DNA of 64,000 nucleotides, taken from the NCBI RefSeq assembly GCF_030247195.1, contig NC_080672.1, forward strand, positions 9,734,001-9,798,000. Direction: 5' to 3'. The translations under genes were made by a program, and so were the position numbers. The notes under the pieces were generated by a model. The model saw nothing but the letters and a program-made list of their open reading frames with translations. It did not search any database and was not told where the DNA came from. The stretch comes from Topomyia yanbarensis. Its lineage: Eukaryota; Arthropoda; Insecta; Diptera; Culicidae. Positions 21,324-33,412 of this stretch are shown here, one piece after another; position 1 is the stretch's first letter, and each line of letters begins with the position of its first letter.

Positions 21324-22246
21324 ATGGAGAATAGACTACCCAGAAAAATGTAGAATTGTTGAAAACTCAATGGGCCCACCCCTGAGTCCATTCCTACTCC
21401 CACTAGGAGTACTTGCACCAAATTTGAAATCGCACAAATCTAGCTACCGGACCAACGTGTCCGAAGTTTCTATGGGATTTTTCGACTATTTACATGGAAA
21501 AACCTATTAGCTCTCATTTTCGCCGCTAGGTGGCACAGTATGCATCGTATAATCACTGTAAGTGAAAATAAGAAAGATAATTTAACTGTCTACAACTTTG
21601 TCGAAGACTGCTAGTCAATTTGGCTTTGTTAAAAGAAGTTTTTAAACTTTTAACGAAGTGATGTCTGAGTCAGTTTTGCATGGGGCCTAGCAGTGCATTG
21701 TTGTGTATCAGTACGCAATTCCCACGAACTATGTATAATGAAATGTACTAATGAAATAATCGTTAGGTTTAGCTCAATAGTATGTCCGGAAGAATTATAG
21801 CAAATAATATGTTTTATGCTTTGATTAGAAAATTTTAGTTTGACCTTTGGCCGCATAGAGGGCGCCAACACTAACTTTACAACGGAAAGAGATCGAAATT
21901 AGGTGTCTTCCAAAAAGTTGTAGAAAAGGCATTTTGCAGTAATTCTTTCGAACATCTTGATATTCTATCTCTTTTCTATGAAAAGTTAGTGTTGGCGCCC
22001 TCTATGCGGCCAAAGGTGAAACTAGTAGTCTTCCACAAAGTTGTAGACAATTAATTTTTTTTCACTTACAGTTTTTACAGTACCACCTAGCGGTGAAAAT
22101 GCGAGCTAGTGGGTTTTCTCCAATACAAAACTTCTAGACTTGTCCGATTGGCTACATATTTGATGCAAGTACTCCTGGTGAGACTAGGTATAGACTCAGG
22201 GGCGGGCCGAAAGGGGTAATTTTTTTCCTGTCACTCTAATGGAGAA
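21324..22246 (-). mobile_element. Foldback element FB1, copy 2, with 8-bp target duplication
   Basis: The element proper is 21332-22238 (907 bp) between perfect ATGGAGAA duplications at 21324-21331 and 22239-22246. The same two ends as copy 1 appear, but swapped: TAGACTACCCAGAAAAA on the left, CCTGTCACTCTA on the right. It is therefore inserted in the opposite orientation. The right arm is shortened by an internal deletion (about 270 bp, after GGTGAAACTAGTAG at about 22014-22027), so the hairpin is partial. Confidence 0.88.
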
Positions 22247-22719
22247 ACACTTCGACTCGAGGACTCCTGTTTTCAGTCGCCTCTTACGACAGTGGATCAA
22301 TTCTTGGCTGAGATACTTCAACTCGCCGGATGCCACACGGCCTCTAGGCTGATTTATCAAAAGAAAGATAATAGACCTCCTAGTGGACCACAGCCACACC
22401 TGTTGTTAGTCGCTTCTTACGTTATGGTAACAGAAATCAGTGGGCCAATTCTTGGCTGAAATACTTTGAGAGATTTCAGCCGGCCGGATACCACACGGCT
22501 TGGTGCCAGTTAGATGGCAAATCTAAACTAACACCCATATTAATACTAGTTAGACGCTCAATTCTGAATCCAAAAAGTCATACGTATTTTATTTTTCTAT
22601 TCTATTCTAACCCTTACATAGCCAGTATTGAAAAGCATCCTGGAAAACACCACAGTTAGTCTGTAGTGTTTTTCTTGTCAACATTAATATTTTAATCCAA
22701 AAAGTCATACGTCTTTTAC
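22247..22719 (-). repeat. Two degenerate tandem units and a direct repeat
   Basis: Units at about 22262-22345 and 22395-22500 each contain CCTGT, AGTCGCNTCTTACG, CAATTCTTGGCTGA and GCCGGAT(A/G)CCACACGG. Read on the minus strand they resemble the untranslated tails that accompany LOA/I-type elements in mosquitoes (inference). The copy of the ~90-bp direct repeat at 22498-22584 follows. Confidence 0.5.
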
Positions 22720-23070
22720 ATTTTAACAGCCGAGAATTAATTGATTTCATGAGGCTAGTCATGATTTTTGTAATTTCTTTGTGCGTGATCGTGATCTTGT
22801 ATAATTGATTATAATCGGGCATTATCACGAAGTAACGTGAATTATATTCATGGTGTAAGGGGCTGCATTATAATATTAGTAATACGTCTGTCCGTTATCG
22901 TGATATTTAATTATTGATCTTACTGTTTTTTATATCTCGAATTTCTCACGTGGAATTCTGGTTGCATTGCCGTGATATTGTATTCATTCAGATTTTCACA
23001 TGGAGTGACGTGACACTAGGAGCTGGATCATTAAAACGTAACCGATCGGCGAATTATAAATCTGTATAGT
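22720..23070 (-). repeat. TCATGA/TCGTGA-rich dispersed repeat, partial copy 2
   Basis: Shares TTTCATGAGGCTAGTCATGA with the phrase TTTCAGGAGCTTAGTCGCGA at 29656. It also shares the string CACATGGAGTGACGTGACAC (22997) with CACTCGGAGTAACATGACAA (29992). Same orientation as the 29.6-kb copy, with large deletions. Confidence 0.65.
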
Positions 23071-24110
23071 TATCGCTCAATTGCGACAAGTTCACAGCGG
23101 TAGCTTAACGTTTACCTGCTCGCCTATTGTGTTATTGAATCTCCTTTCCTAATAAGGTCATCGTTACAGCTGTCTTGATGCCCGCCACCAGATGTCCTTC
23201 ACTGGTTTTTGCACTTGCGGGTAACCATTGTAAACCTATTATCATTGTTATTAACTTCCTCGGTGATCTATGTAATAATTCTCCTTAGTAGAGAAAATAA
23301 TAGATAAAAACTTCTATTTTTTCTCAATTAAGAAGAGAATTGTTTAAAACAATCTCTGCGCGTGAAAAGCACAAAACCTATAACTAAATTAACTAATTAA
23401 CTGGAATTTGCATGTCGACTTCTTCTCATCAGAATCCGACAATAACTTAGCGACAGAACTAACCTAGCGCCGGATTGACGCATAAGACTCCTAACCAGTT
23501 TTAATGATTTCGCCATTTCACACTATGAGTAGCTCAGATTTTTACGATACATTGCTTTTAATGGTTCAATTCTCTTTTGATAACTAAAGAGCATATGTCA
23601 TAATCAAAATAGAGACATTAGATAAAGTGTTCAGGTCTTCTAAATGAATGAAATAAATAATCGAGTTAAGTTTAAGTCCACCATATATTAATCGTAACAC
23701 CCTTTAAAACAAAAATGCAACACATGGTCCTAAACTGAATTTTTAAACTATTGAAATTGATCTTATTTTTTTAGTAACTGAAGCAACCAACTAAAAAGTT
23801 TATTAAGATCCACAAAAGATACAACCGATAATTTGAGCAAATTAGGGGTACGCAAAATTTAGTGTTCTCAGACTAGGAGGATATTAGAATATTGCTCTAT
23901 GGAACATGTCGCAGAAATATCCAAAACCTTCTGGAATTCTGTCACCAATCTACCTCATCATGTCCAGGCTAAAACAACGAATTATTTCTTTTCTGAGAAA
24001 CATGATCTTACTGCAAGCGATATTAAATCTCAACGACGAATTTTCAACTCGTAACATCTCCACGAATCTGTGATCAAAAAAGTAGTCCAAATTATTATCT
24101 ATGAAAAACC
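23071..24110. other. Unannotated interval
   Basis: AT-rich, no motif-bearing frame, no clear repeat. Possibly decayed element 3' ends near 24060. Confidence 0.45.
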
Positions 24111-24111
24111 A

Positions 24112-24158
24112 TACACTTTTATTTTATTTTAATTTTATTTTATTTTATTTTATTTATC
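24112..24158. repeat. TTTTA pentanucleotide microsatellite
   Basis: Imperfect (TTTTA)n tract at the 3' end of the decayed CR1-like copy on the minus strand. Confidence 0.8.
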
Positions 24159-26600
24159 ATCTGACCTAGTTGGTCTTAATGAATATGGGAATGAGGAAAA
24201 GCCAATTTGAGTGAAACATTAACTCTTCTCAAATTGGCATAAAACCCCATATCTTTTCAATTGAATACACAATACAGAACTTAACAATAACAATAATAAC
24301 TTAACAATAAAAATAAAAGACAAAAATGTAACAAAAAAGGCTAATACAAATAAAACTACAGATTAAAAAGTCGTCGGTAAATAACTGTCAAGTCAGAGAC
24401 TCCTTAGAAGCCGGTTCTTGAAAGTGGTGGATGACCACCATATAGGTAGTTCCTATGTTCCAACAGCAAAAAGCTTCGTTGACGGAGCACACGTTCTGGT
24501 GCATAGATGTGGAGTTGACCTAATAATTCCGGTGTATCTAACTCACCTAGAAGAATCTTAGCGACGAAAACAGCTTGGGCTACTCTCCTTCTCGTTTTCG
24601 TGTGTAGACCTAATAATCTACAGCGGTCTTCGTACGGCGGAAGATTAATAGGGTCCTGCCACGGAAGGCGTCATAATGCATAACGAACGATTTTCTTTTT
24701 GAATGGCTTCAATTCTTGCTATGCATTTTGCTTCATACGGACACCATATTATGGAGTTAGATTCCAATATCGACCGTACCAATGCGCAGTACAGTGAGCG
24801 AAGACAAAGAGGGTCGTTAAATTCATTCGAAATTTTAAACATGAATCCCATCTGGCGGTTTGCCTTGTTAATGATATAGTCGAAGTGAGGTCAGAAAGTG
24901 AGTGCAGAGTCCAAAGTGACTCCAAGGTCACACACTTGTCATACACGCACAAGATTCTGATCTCCAATACAGTAGTCGTATGAAATTGGTTTGTGCTTGC
25001 AATGATACGATATTACACTGCACTTGTGAATACTAATTGTAAGCGAGTTTACCGAGCACCAGTCATTGAAAGTGTCCAAGAGCTGTTGTAAAGGTAAGCA
25101 ATCCCTGATGCACTTGACGATCATGTATAATTTAACGTCATCAGCGTATAATATACGACAACCCGGAGGTAATACCGTGGCTAGATCATTGATAAAGTGT
25201 GTGAATAAGAGTGGGCCCAAGTTACTTCCTTGGGGAACACCCGAGTTGCTCGTAAAAGCAGCAGAGAACACACATCCAATTTTTACTACAAGTGTTCGAT
25301 CTCTCAGATATGGTTCGAGCCAACGGATCAGGTCAAGAGACACTCCTAATAACTTCAGCCGTTCCAAAAGTATTGCGTGATCAATGCTGATTTCAAGTCG
25401 GTATATACAGTGTCAACCTGAGCACCAGCGTCCATATTACGTAAGCATAATGACACGAATTGAGCGAGATTCGTGGAAGTTGATCTTTTTGGGATGAATC
25501 CGTGTTGATCAGGGGAAATGTAGCTTTGGCAGGATGCAGAGAGCACATCGTTCATTATGATCTCAAAAACTTTGGAGCAGGCACAAAACGATGTAATTCC
25601 TCTGTAATTTTCAACATTTCGCAAATCTCCTTTTTTGAATACCGGAAACATAATTGATTTTTTCCAGCTGGAAGGATAACGACACTGCCTGAAGGAACTG
25701 TTCAATAGAGTTTTCAGCAGTAAAATTAGTACATCCGCGCATTTCTTGAGAACACATTAAGGTATGCCGTCAAGACCCGGAGTGACTGAATATTTTAGCT
25801 TGTTGATTGCTGCAATAACCTGCCGATCTGTAACAGTGAAACTTCTCAACGGACAAATATTTAATGGAGTGTCTCTACAAGCGTGCGCAATTTGATCAGC
25901 AGATGAAATTGTTTCATTGAATGCGCTTTTAAAGTGAGTAGTGAATAGGTCACACTTCTCCGAAGCCAGATTGGCAGTCTGCTCCTTCAAAAACATATCA
26001 GTAGGTGAGCCGTTCTCCTTCCGCGTGGAGTTCACAAATTTCCAAAACTGTCGGGGATTACTGCGCAGGTTTGCTTGTGTTCGAATGGAGTAGCGTTTGA
26101 TTATAAGATCGATAATTATTACTCGCTTGCGCAAAATGATATTTGGCGAAACGACAGCGTGTACGACAAAACAATCGAAGTGCCTTAGATCTGAGCAGTT
26201 TAAGATATCGTAGATGTGCATTACCCCACGGTGGCTTACGAGCTGGCCTACGCAAAAGAACATAATCAGCCATGAGATAATCACGGCAGTGAAATGTTCA
26301 ACGGTGCAGTCAATATCTGCCTGGTGGATGATTTGCATCAATCACAGAGATGGATTCGGAAGGTTCGCGGATCTGACAATCGGCAAGTGCAGTCTCATTC
26401 AATAAGACAAAGTCCAGGATACGACCATAACGGTTCTCCATGCTATTAATTTATGTGAGACAGCTGAAGCTGAATCCATCTAATAGCGCAGCGCAAGCGG
26501 TAGAAATGTAAGATCGAAGTACGTTGACTACTGGTGCGACATTGTCATGTGTGTCCCAAATGAGGCCTTTTGGAGTCAGAATACTATATATGTTAGAAAT
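24112..26600 (-). pseudogene. Decayed CR1-like retrotransposon, 5'-truncated
   Basis: The minus strand shows, in order, an endonuclease end (GRILDFVLLNETAL near 26400), the linker with SNPRQFWKFVN, and RT blocks: VTPGLDGIP, NYRGITSFCACSKVFE, QHGFIPKRSTSTNLAQF, GVPQGSNLGPLLF and YADDVKLYM near 25150. A C-terminal FNDPLCLRSLYCALVRSILE lies at about 24800. At least three frame changes separate these blocks, so it is inactive. The 3' end is a (TTTTA)n run at 24112-24158, fitting CR1-group elements that end in short repeats and not in poly(A). It is a different family from the intact copy at 5.5-10.3 kb. Confidence 0.85.
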
Positions 26601-28496
26601 GCTCAAATCCATTGCCGAATATTCTATGTTCTAATATGTTCCACAAATAAATTGTGGAAAACAAAAGTCGAGAAGTCAGAACCTACTCAACACAATCCCT
26701 TTAATGTAGACTGTAAATATTTATTAAAAACAACCAACGTAAGACTCGGAAGCAGAATCTTTGGCGTGTTTAACTAGAGCCTCGAATGTAGCCAGAGACC
26801 AGATTTTTTTTAAATCATCTATACTAGAGTGAACAAGAATCAGATTACTAACATGTGCGTCCAGGGATTCATTTAAGAATACTGGAATCTCTGTATTCAA
26901 GAATTCAGGAATCCTGGAAATCAGGAATTTGGAAATACAATTTCTAGATATTTCCAAATGGTTAAAAGAAAGGAAATGTAATATAAGATTTGTGATTTGT
27001 TGGTAATTTTGAGATTGAGCGATGGATAATCATAGTAGAGATTGAGATGTGAAAATACAGCTCTTATTTGATCTAACGATCTTTCTTTACGATCAAAAAA
27101 ATCTGTAGATTCTGGATTTTAAAACTACTCGATTAATGAATAAGTCATATCAGAAGTAATGTAATGAAAATCTCGAAAACTGAAACTTAATGATTTTATT
27201 TCCAGATTCTTTAGTTCTGCATTTTTGAACTCCAAAAAAGTTCCAATTTTCTAATATCCCTGATATGGTCGGTGTCAAGTGTCAGACCGGACAATGGAAA
27301 TGGTACTGATTTCGAGAAAAACGAGTTTAAAGTTTAAATCGCCACATTCTTTACGTTAGAATTCGAAATGAACTTATAACTCAACTACCGATGATCGCAT
27401 ATTAATCCTATTTTCCATGGGATTTCCTATCTTTATGGGACTGATTTGCAGTCTAGCTTATGGTAACATTTTCCAAATCTGACAAAAGTAGAATGAAATT
27501 GAAAAATTTCTTCATCCAATGCAGTGATTATCTCACTTTTTAGATTTTGCGACTTAGTATGCTTTGACCTAACACCGACCATATCTGACCTGAATGATTA
27601 TTTAATGCTTTGCTTTAAATTCAATTTACGAAAACGTGTATCGAAAATTACTGAGTGTAAAGTAAAACGAGATTAACTATTCAGCTTGTCTGGAACTTTG
27701 CCCATATTCTTTTGTTTTGTATGTATTTAGTAAGGAAGGAGGCAGCGAAAAGGAGATTAATTCTTTGAATTTCATCGATAATTCAATAGATATGAGAATT
27801 TTAGGCCCTGTTAACAATACGCTATAGCATAGGATAATGCTGTAACGCCTGAATCACTATGGATACTATTTATGTTCAAATCCTGCCAGTAGAGATGACT
27901 TTTTTGCTGATTGTCATTCCCGCTGTCCAACTTGTTCAATTTTCGATCTATCCTCCGTTATACACCCTTAGTAGACGATATAGAGTCAAAATAAAGAAAA
28001 AAAATTAAAAATAATTTCTTACTAATCTCTAGCATTCCACCATACAATCGAATGCTTTCCATATTCCAAACAATCCATACACAAATCCACATGAGAAATA
28101 TCTTTTGATATTTTAGCCCTAACACCTACTATTCATGCTAGAGACCATTGTTGTTGGCCATTTTCTAACAACACCGATCGAACTCTCCAACCTCAAAACG
28201 AGTAAACCGATAGTAGATTATAATTGTTCGTGAAAGAAAGTTATCTCTCTCTGGCAACGGTTCCCCAAGAGAAACAAGCGAGTGCGAGCAAACATAATAA
28301 AACTCCGAATCTTATCACTTCACAAAACATGTACACTCTCTCACATCCTGTGGCAATCTTTCGAGGCCACCAGCCACCAAACTCTACCTACAGCACTCAA
28401 ATCGTAGCCACCTCGAACCCATCCCCACTAACCCATCTCGAACCAGGCGTTTGATGATCGCTTCGACTCGACGGAACAGCCCGTACCAGACCGCCA
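26601..28496. other. Mostly unannotated interval
   Basis: At 26870-26960 there is a small cluster of AGGAAT/GGAAAT-type phrases. From about 28200 the sequence becomes GC-richer and unique. No gene supported before 28497. Confidence 0.4.
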
Positions 28497-28721
28497 TCAG
28501 TTACCGTCGTTGCGTCGTCATCAGAAGCGCCGGCAAGCGAAGTGTGCAAAATCGTAAAATACCTCTAAAAGGAACAGATCATCACCATCGGCAGGCAGTA
28601 GAATGAACAACTGCAGCAACAGAATGGTATCGTGTCGAAAAAGCGATACCCAATACACACATTTCTCACTCAGCTTCTCCCACCCACCCACGGCCTACTA
28701 TGGCCGGAACCATGGCTACTG
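28497..28721 (+). CDS. Possible first exon of a plus-strand gene
   Basis: Weak model. The arthropod initiator TCAGTT lies at 28497-28502 without a TATA box. A GC-richer leader follows, and an ATG at 28603-28605 opens a frame (MNNCSNRMVSCRKSDTQYTH...) that stays open for 39 codons. It reaches a good splice donor, CTG|GTAAGC, with the intron from 28722. The frame would stop immediately if not spliced, which fits an exon end. An alternative ATGGCCGGAACCATGGCTAC frame at 28700 reads through the same donor. No acceptor or second exon was identified downstream, and no protein family is recognised. Confidence 0.25.
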
Positions 28722-29629
28722 GTAAGCGCCGAGATTTTCCACGAGCTGCTGAGGAAGCCAATCTGCACGAATGAACAACAGCAACACCGGCCGGTCGATC
28801 GGAGTTGACCCCCAAAACCAAAGCATGCTTCGATACCCGCACATGCACCGAAGGCGAGCGTCAAACAGGAGAGAAAATGCGCCTCACGGGCAATCCAATC
28901 TATATCTAATCGCCAGTACAACCGAACCTTTTACATTTATATGTATCAAAATTATAAAATGCATCAGCATTAATTTCAATTTCATGTTACGGTAGACAAA
29001 GCGGTCACAGGGTTATCCAAATCTTGAAATTATATACAACAAAACTGGCAAAGCAAGTTAATGAAACCCCCTCTTTTACAAATGAATCATTTTATTTACC
29101 ATCCGGGCTGCTGCCGGTCGGTCATCGTCCCTGAGCTGCGCTTCGATTGTTCGCCACAGATGAGGGTGGCGGTGGCCAAGAATGGCGGTAGGTCAGGGCC
29201 ACCTTTTGGAATGTGCCGGAGTTTCGATGCTACCGAGGACCCACTTCGCTTCTTCTGGAAAGGATGCGCTTCACGTACCTACTATGTATATGTACCTACT
29301 TGCGATACTTTGGAGTAATGGAACGTGGGACGGTAGTTGCTTCTGATTTCGCAGATGACAGTGAGTTGTTCTCAAACTGAATACCGATGGTGTTGCACTT
29401 TGCATTATCGGGAAAGCGCTACTTTGGATGCGAGAGAGCAAGGGCACTGTTTAGCTCAGCCAAAATAATAGCAAAGGTGTGCTAAATCTACGCCGGAATA
29501 AGTTGGGTGATTGTAATTAATCTTAGTAGTTAGGATGCCACACAATTTAGTTGATTACACAGCTCAACAATGATAATTGGGCTAAAATTGGTATCTAAAG
29601 CATTGCTTTGTCCATAAATAGCAGTATGA
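28722..29629. other. Unique GC-richer interval
   Basis: Non-repetitive; would be intron if the exon at 28497-28721 is real. A GC-rich patch at about 29100-29280 holds only an unremarkable open frame. Confidence 0.4.
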
Positions 29630-30800
29630 ACCAACAATTAAACTATGTTCACGATTTCAGGAGCTTAGTCGCGATTTTCGTAATTTCTCATTACTTTCCC
29701 GCGATATTTTATTGATGGATTTGTCTGGTAGAGTAGCGAGATTTATATTCGCTTTTTGAGGATCTAAGCTACATTTTCGTAATTTCTATTCAGGTTACTG
29801 TAATATTTTAATTTAGGTTCATGATTTCAAGATCTTAGACACGATTTAGTGTATATGCATGTCATTGTGATATTTTATTCTTGAGTTTACTTTCGAATTT
29901 GACACGTGGAGTAATGCGCCTGATTTTTATGATATCTGCAGTAATTCCTGTTCGCTTTATCCTGAAATGTTTTTGGTTACTATCGGATTTTCACTCGGAG
30001 TAACATGACAACATGAGCTGATCATAAAATTGTAACAGCTTCGCGGTATCTTGTTCTGTGAACTACATTACGAACATATTTTTGTGGCACTATGATGTAG
30101 TTTTGTTGCTAAACGCAGTTTTCGTTTTCTGTCCAGATATGGAACCTTACAAAATGAATAACGATGTTCGAGATACTAGTAGTTATCTTATGTTTGCTGT
30201 CCGTTCATATTACTTACTGGTCGCTAGCAGCTAGGCATAACTACATGATATTACGTGAAAAAAATCATGGAACAAATATGATTCCACAAATAATATTTCA
30301 AATTTTGTGAAGCACGTGAAAATGTCATGGCCGTGTGTAGAGATACATGAAATTGAAAATGATTAGAGGAATCTTCTAAATATCAGAAGCACATAGGATT
30401 GATCGTCAATCATGTACTAGAAATCACGAACTAATTCACGAATCCATTAATAATATTGATGATTTTGTGAACTATTTCACGCACACAGATATTTATTCTT
30501 GACCAATATATAGTTCACAAGGATTGAAAGGATCCAAGAATGAAATTTGTGCATGTTTTGTGAAATCATACACGAGAAAATATCCAGAACGTTTTGATTT
30601 TGTGAATTAATTCACAACTACGAAAACCAGATCCCGATCAAGATGTAATAAATCATTAATTGCTTCATTTCGAACAGTTGGACTCTAAATAGTGTTTCTA
30701 AATCTAAGAATAAAATCACGAGTCAAACCTTAGTTTCATGAATAATGTTCATAGAGTGGAGACTTAGTTGACGAACAGAAATCAGTTTGGTAATGACATG
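29630..30800 (-). repeat. TCATGA/TCGTGA-rich dispersed repeat, copy 3
   Basis: The longest copy in the window, inverted relative to 1-1135 and collinear with it. Matching blocks include CTGGTCGCTAGCAGCTAGGC (30217) against the reverse complement of 311-330, and TCTTGTTCTGTGAAC against the reverse complement of about 431-447. Full of short near-palindromic boxes; no coding capacity. Confidence 0.75.
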
Positions 30801-31329
30801 GCGGAAACCGGGATGAAAATTCACAAAAAAAACAAATATCTCCACTAACAAAACGCGGGCGATATTGAAGAGAAATTAAACACTCACACTAGACTCAGCA
30901 CGCTGAATAAGTGCCATGTGATAATTGAGCTTGAATTGGCCCGTTAAAGCCCTGGTCAGCGTGCCGCAGTGGAGTTTTGACAAATGTAGGACGATGGAAA
31001 ATATCTTTCTCAATCTAATAGGCCTCACTTGTAAAAATTTGAGTCTGTTTCCCTTTTTGTTTTTCCTTAATTCCACTAAATTATATTATCAAAAAGTTCA
31101 CAAAAAGCTAAACCGTATCTAGTAATTATATAGAGCTAATGTAAAATATCTATAATATTAAAAGAAAGTTTTTGAAAAACAAACTGTGGAGATATTCTTT
31201 TTAAATAAAAGTTTTCTTTAAAGATTTGAAGTGTTTGACCATCGAATTTTTCTAACGAACTGGACTGGAAAGCAGAACAAACCCAAACATTACCAGGTGT
31301 TTGGGGCTCCTACTAAAGAATTATGAAGA
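30801..31329. other. Unannotated interval
   Basis: AT-rich, with no recognised gene or repeat. Confidence 0.45.
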
Positions 31330-31957
31330 ATATTTTTTATACATTTTAACGACAATTAATTAGCTAGAGATTACTGGGTAGGGAAAGTTATGAAACTTAG
31401 AGCCATAGTACTCAAGTGAGAGCAAGGATGTGAAGTAAACAGATCGGAAAACTAGAAGTGGCAGGGTCTTTAGAACAGGCTTAATATCGTACGGGCTTAA
31501 TCTTTGTCTTCTGTTAACGAGGGTCGAGCTTAGGCAGAATAACTACGAATCACCCGAGTTCACTAACATGTGTCCTGATAAAAGTAGACGTGTCTATCTT
31601 TACCGTGACAACCGATAAAAATTAAGCCACGCAAGATCACCACTAAAAACCTGTCGACGATTAGCATCAATCTTAATGATGATTGCTGCTGTTCATCTCT
31701 GTTTGCCTTTCGAATGCCGGGATAGATTTTTATTAGACTATTGTCACTGTTCTTACAGTCGTAGCGGGTTTGCTACATTGTGTAAGCCCGTACGATATAA
31801 AGCCTGTTCTAATGACCCTGCTACTTCTAGTTTTCCGATCTGTTTACTTCACTTCCTTGCTCTCACTTGAGTACTATGGCTCTTAGTTTCATAACTTTCC
31901 CTACCCAGTAATCTCTAGCTAATTGAATGTCGTTAAAATGTAAAAAAGAAAATGTGA
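31330..31957. mobile_element. Foldback element FB2
   Basis: Inverted arms of about 165-170 bp at 31330-31500 and 31785-31957 are near-identical. Both hold TAGCTAGAGATTACTGGGTA and GATCGGAAAACTAGAAGT. The spacer is about 285 bp. A solo relative of the left arm and part of the spacer lies at 48735-49012. No clear target duplication was read. Confidence 0.8.
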
Positions 31958-32035
31958 CTAACATAGTCGAAATAAAAAAAGAAAAAAAAATATGAAGAGT
32001 TTAAAAAAGGGGGCGCTGTAGAAAATAACCAATAG

Positions 32036-33412
32036 TGTATTTTCTCTTGGGTAGAAGTAGTTTAGAGTGTATTATTTACACTGTATTTTTATCACTGTCA
32101 GTTTTTCGAAAGTTGAAAAAAATGACGTCACCCGAAAATCAACGTCGTGATTTGATTTTGCGCAAACACCTAGAAAATCCTCAACCCTTTCATCGGGACA
32201 TCGGAAAACAATTCGGGATCGGGCAGACAACGGTGAGTTTTTTGTGAGTAAACAACCCTACCCAAGGCTGAGCATCGAACGGAAGGAAAAATTCGGTCAG
32301 AATGGATATTCTATTGCTGATCAGGATCACAAGCGTGTAGTGAAAGTGTATAAGCGGATTCCCCAATTCTTCGGTCAGGGATGTTGCATTGCGTTTCGTT
32401 AGCACGGTATATTGTAGACTGATGCCTCACATTTCCAGACAGGCTATATGAGGAACATTGTTTAAGAATAACAAATGATCCAGTCCAAGCGAGAATTTCG
32501 CCTGAGAACCAGCACTGCGAACCACGACCATCTTTACCGTAACTTGGGATATGATAAAGGAAGTGTTGATGTGGTACTTACTTAACGGAAGGCCCCGACT
32601 CAGTGACACCCCAATAAGTACCACGGATAGTGAGTAGTAAGTGGGTTGTTAGTCAGGATTCGCCACAAGCAAGCAATGCGACTGAAAATATATTTTCGTG
32701 CATAAGAAGTTTGAATAGGATACGTAAATGTTTTACGTAAATGTTTTTTATGTTTAGGTAAGGCGTTTAAACTGTGGATAACCTTTTAGAGTTTGTTTCA
32801 TCGAAAACAACTTGAACTATGGACAGCCGGCTGTCGGAAGTGCGGTTGACAGTATAAAAAGTTGGATATGTCCTTTTGTTTCGTTCATAGAGCCAAGGAC
32901 CAAGAGGGACTAAATACGTACAAAGTGCAAGAGTACGTGACGAACGGCAAAATATAGTGGGATAGCCACGGACTCGGAAACTGTACACCCAGATGCTGAC
33001 GAAGCCTCATTATCTCATTATGGATGCGTCTTACGTCAAGGCGAACTTCCGGCAGCTTCTGGAGCTACTGTTCTTCGCCGTCCAGCACAAATTTTATGTT
33101 CCGGAGGAAGTAAGGAAGCAGAAACTTTCAAAGTTTGCCAATAAACACACGATTTGGCAAGCAATCTGCTCATGTGGCCAATGGAGTGCGCCGTTCGTGA
33201 CTACTGGGACTGTAAATGGAGGATCTACCTCAAGGAGTGTCTACAGAAGTGTCTACTTCCTCTGTTGAAGCACCACGAGGGCCCTACGATCTTCCAGCCG
33301 GATCTAGCTTCGTGTCACTATTCAAATGTTGTCCTGGAGTGCTACGAAGCCAACGGGGTCACTTTCGTACCTAAGGGCATGGTCGGTTCTATCTTTCGGC
33401 AGTAGATTCGTA
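32036..33412 (+). pseudogene. Dead mariner-type transposase (ITmD37E/maT-like)
   Basis: An ATG at 32122-32124 starts MTSPENQRRDLILRKHLENP and a DNA-binding start (FHRDIGKQFGIGQTTVS). Frameshifts and stops follow, with recognisable pieces (SIERKEKFGQNGYSIADQDH; VKVYKRIPQF; YTQMLTKPHYLIMDASYVKA). The catalytic region is partly open: the first Asp in IMDASYVKANF, then WQAICSCGQWSAPFVTTGTV, the second Asp in FQPDLASCHYS and YEANGVTFVPKG. The frame ends before the third acidic residue expected about 37 residues on. The wording matches the mosquito ITmD37E/maT group of the Tc1-mariner superfamily. The copy is inactive. Confidence 0.88.

Noticed and set aside
19105..22584. The ~90-bp direct repeats as LTRs of an LTR retrotransposon
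   Set aside because: Too short, no TG...CA ends, no primer-binding site, and the sequence between them is an endonuclease fragment and a foldback.
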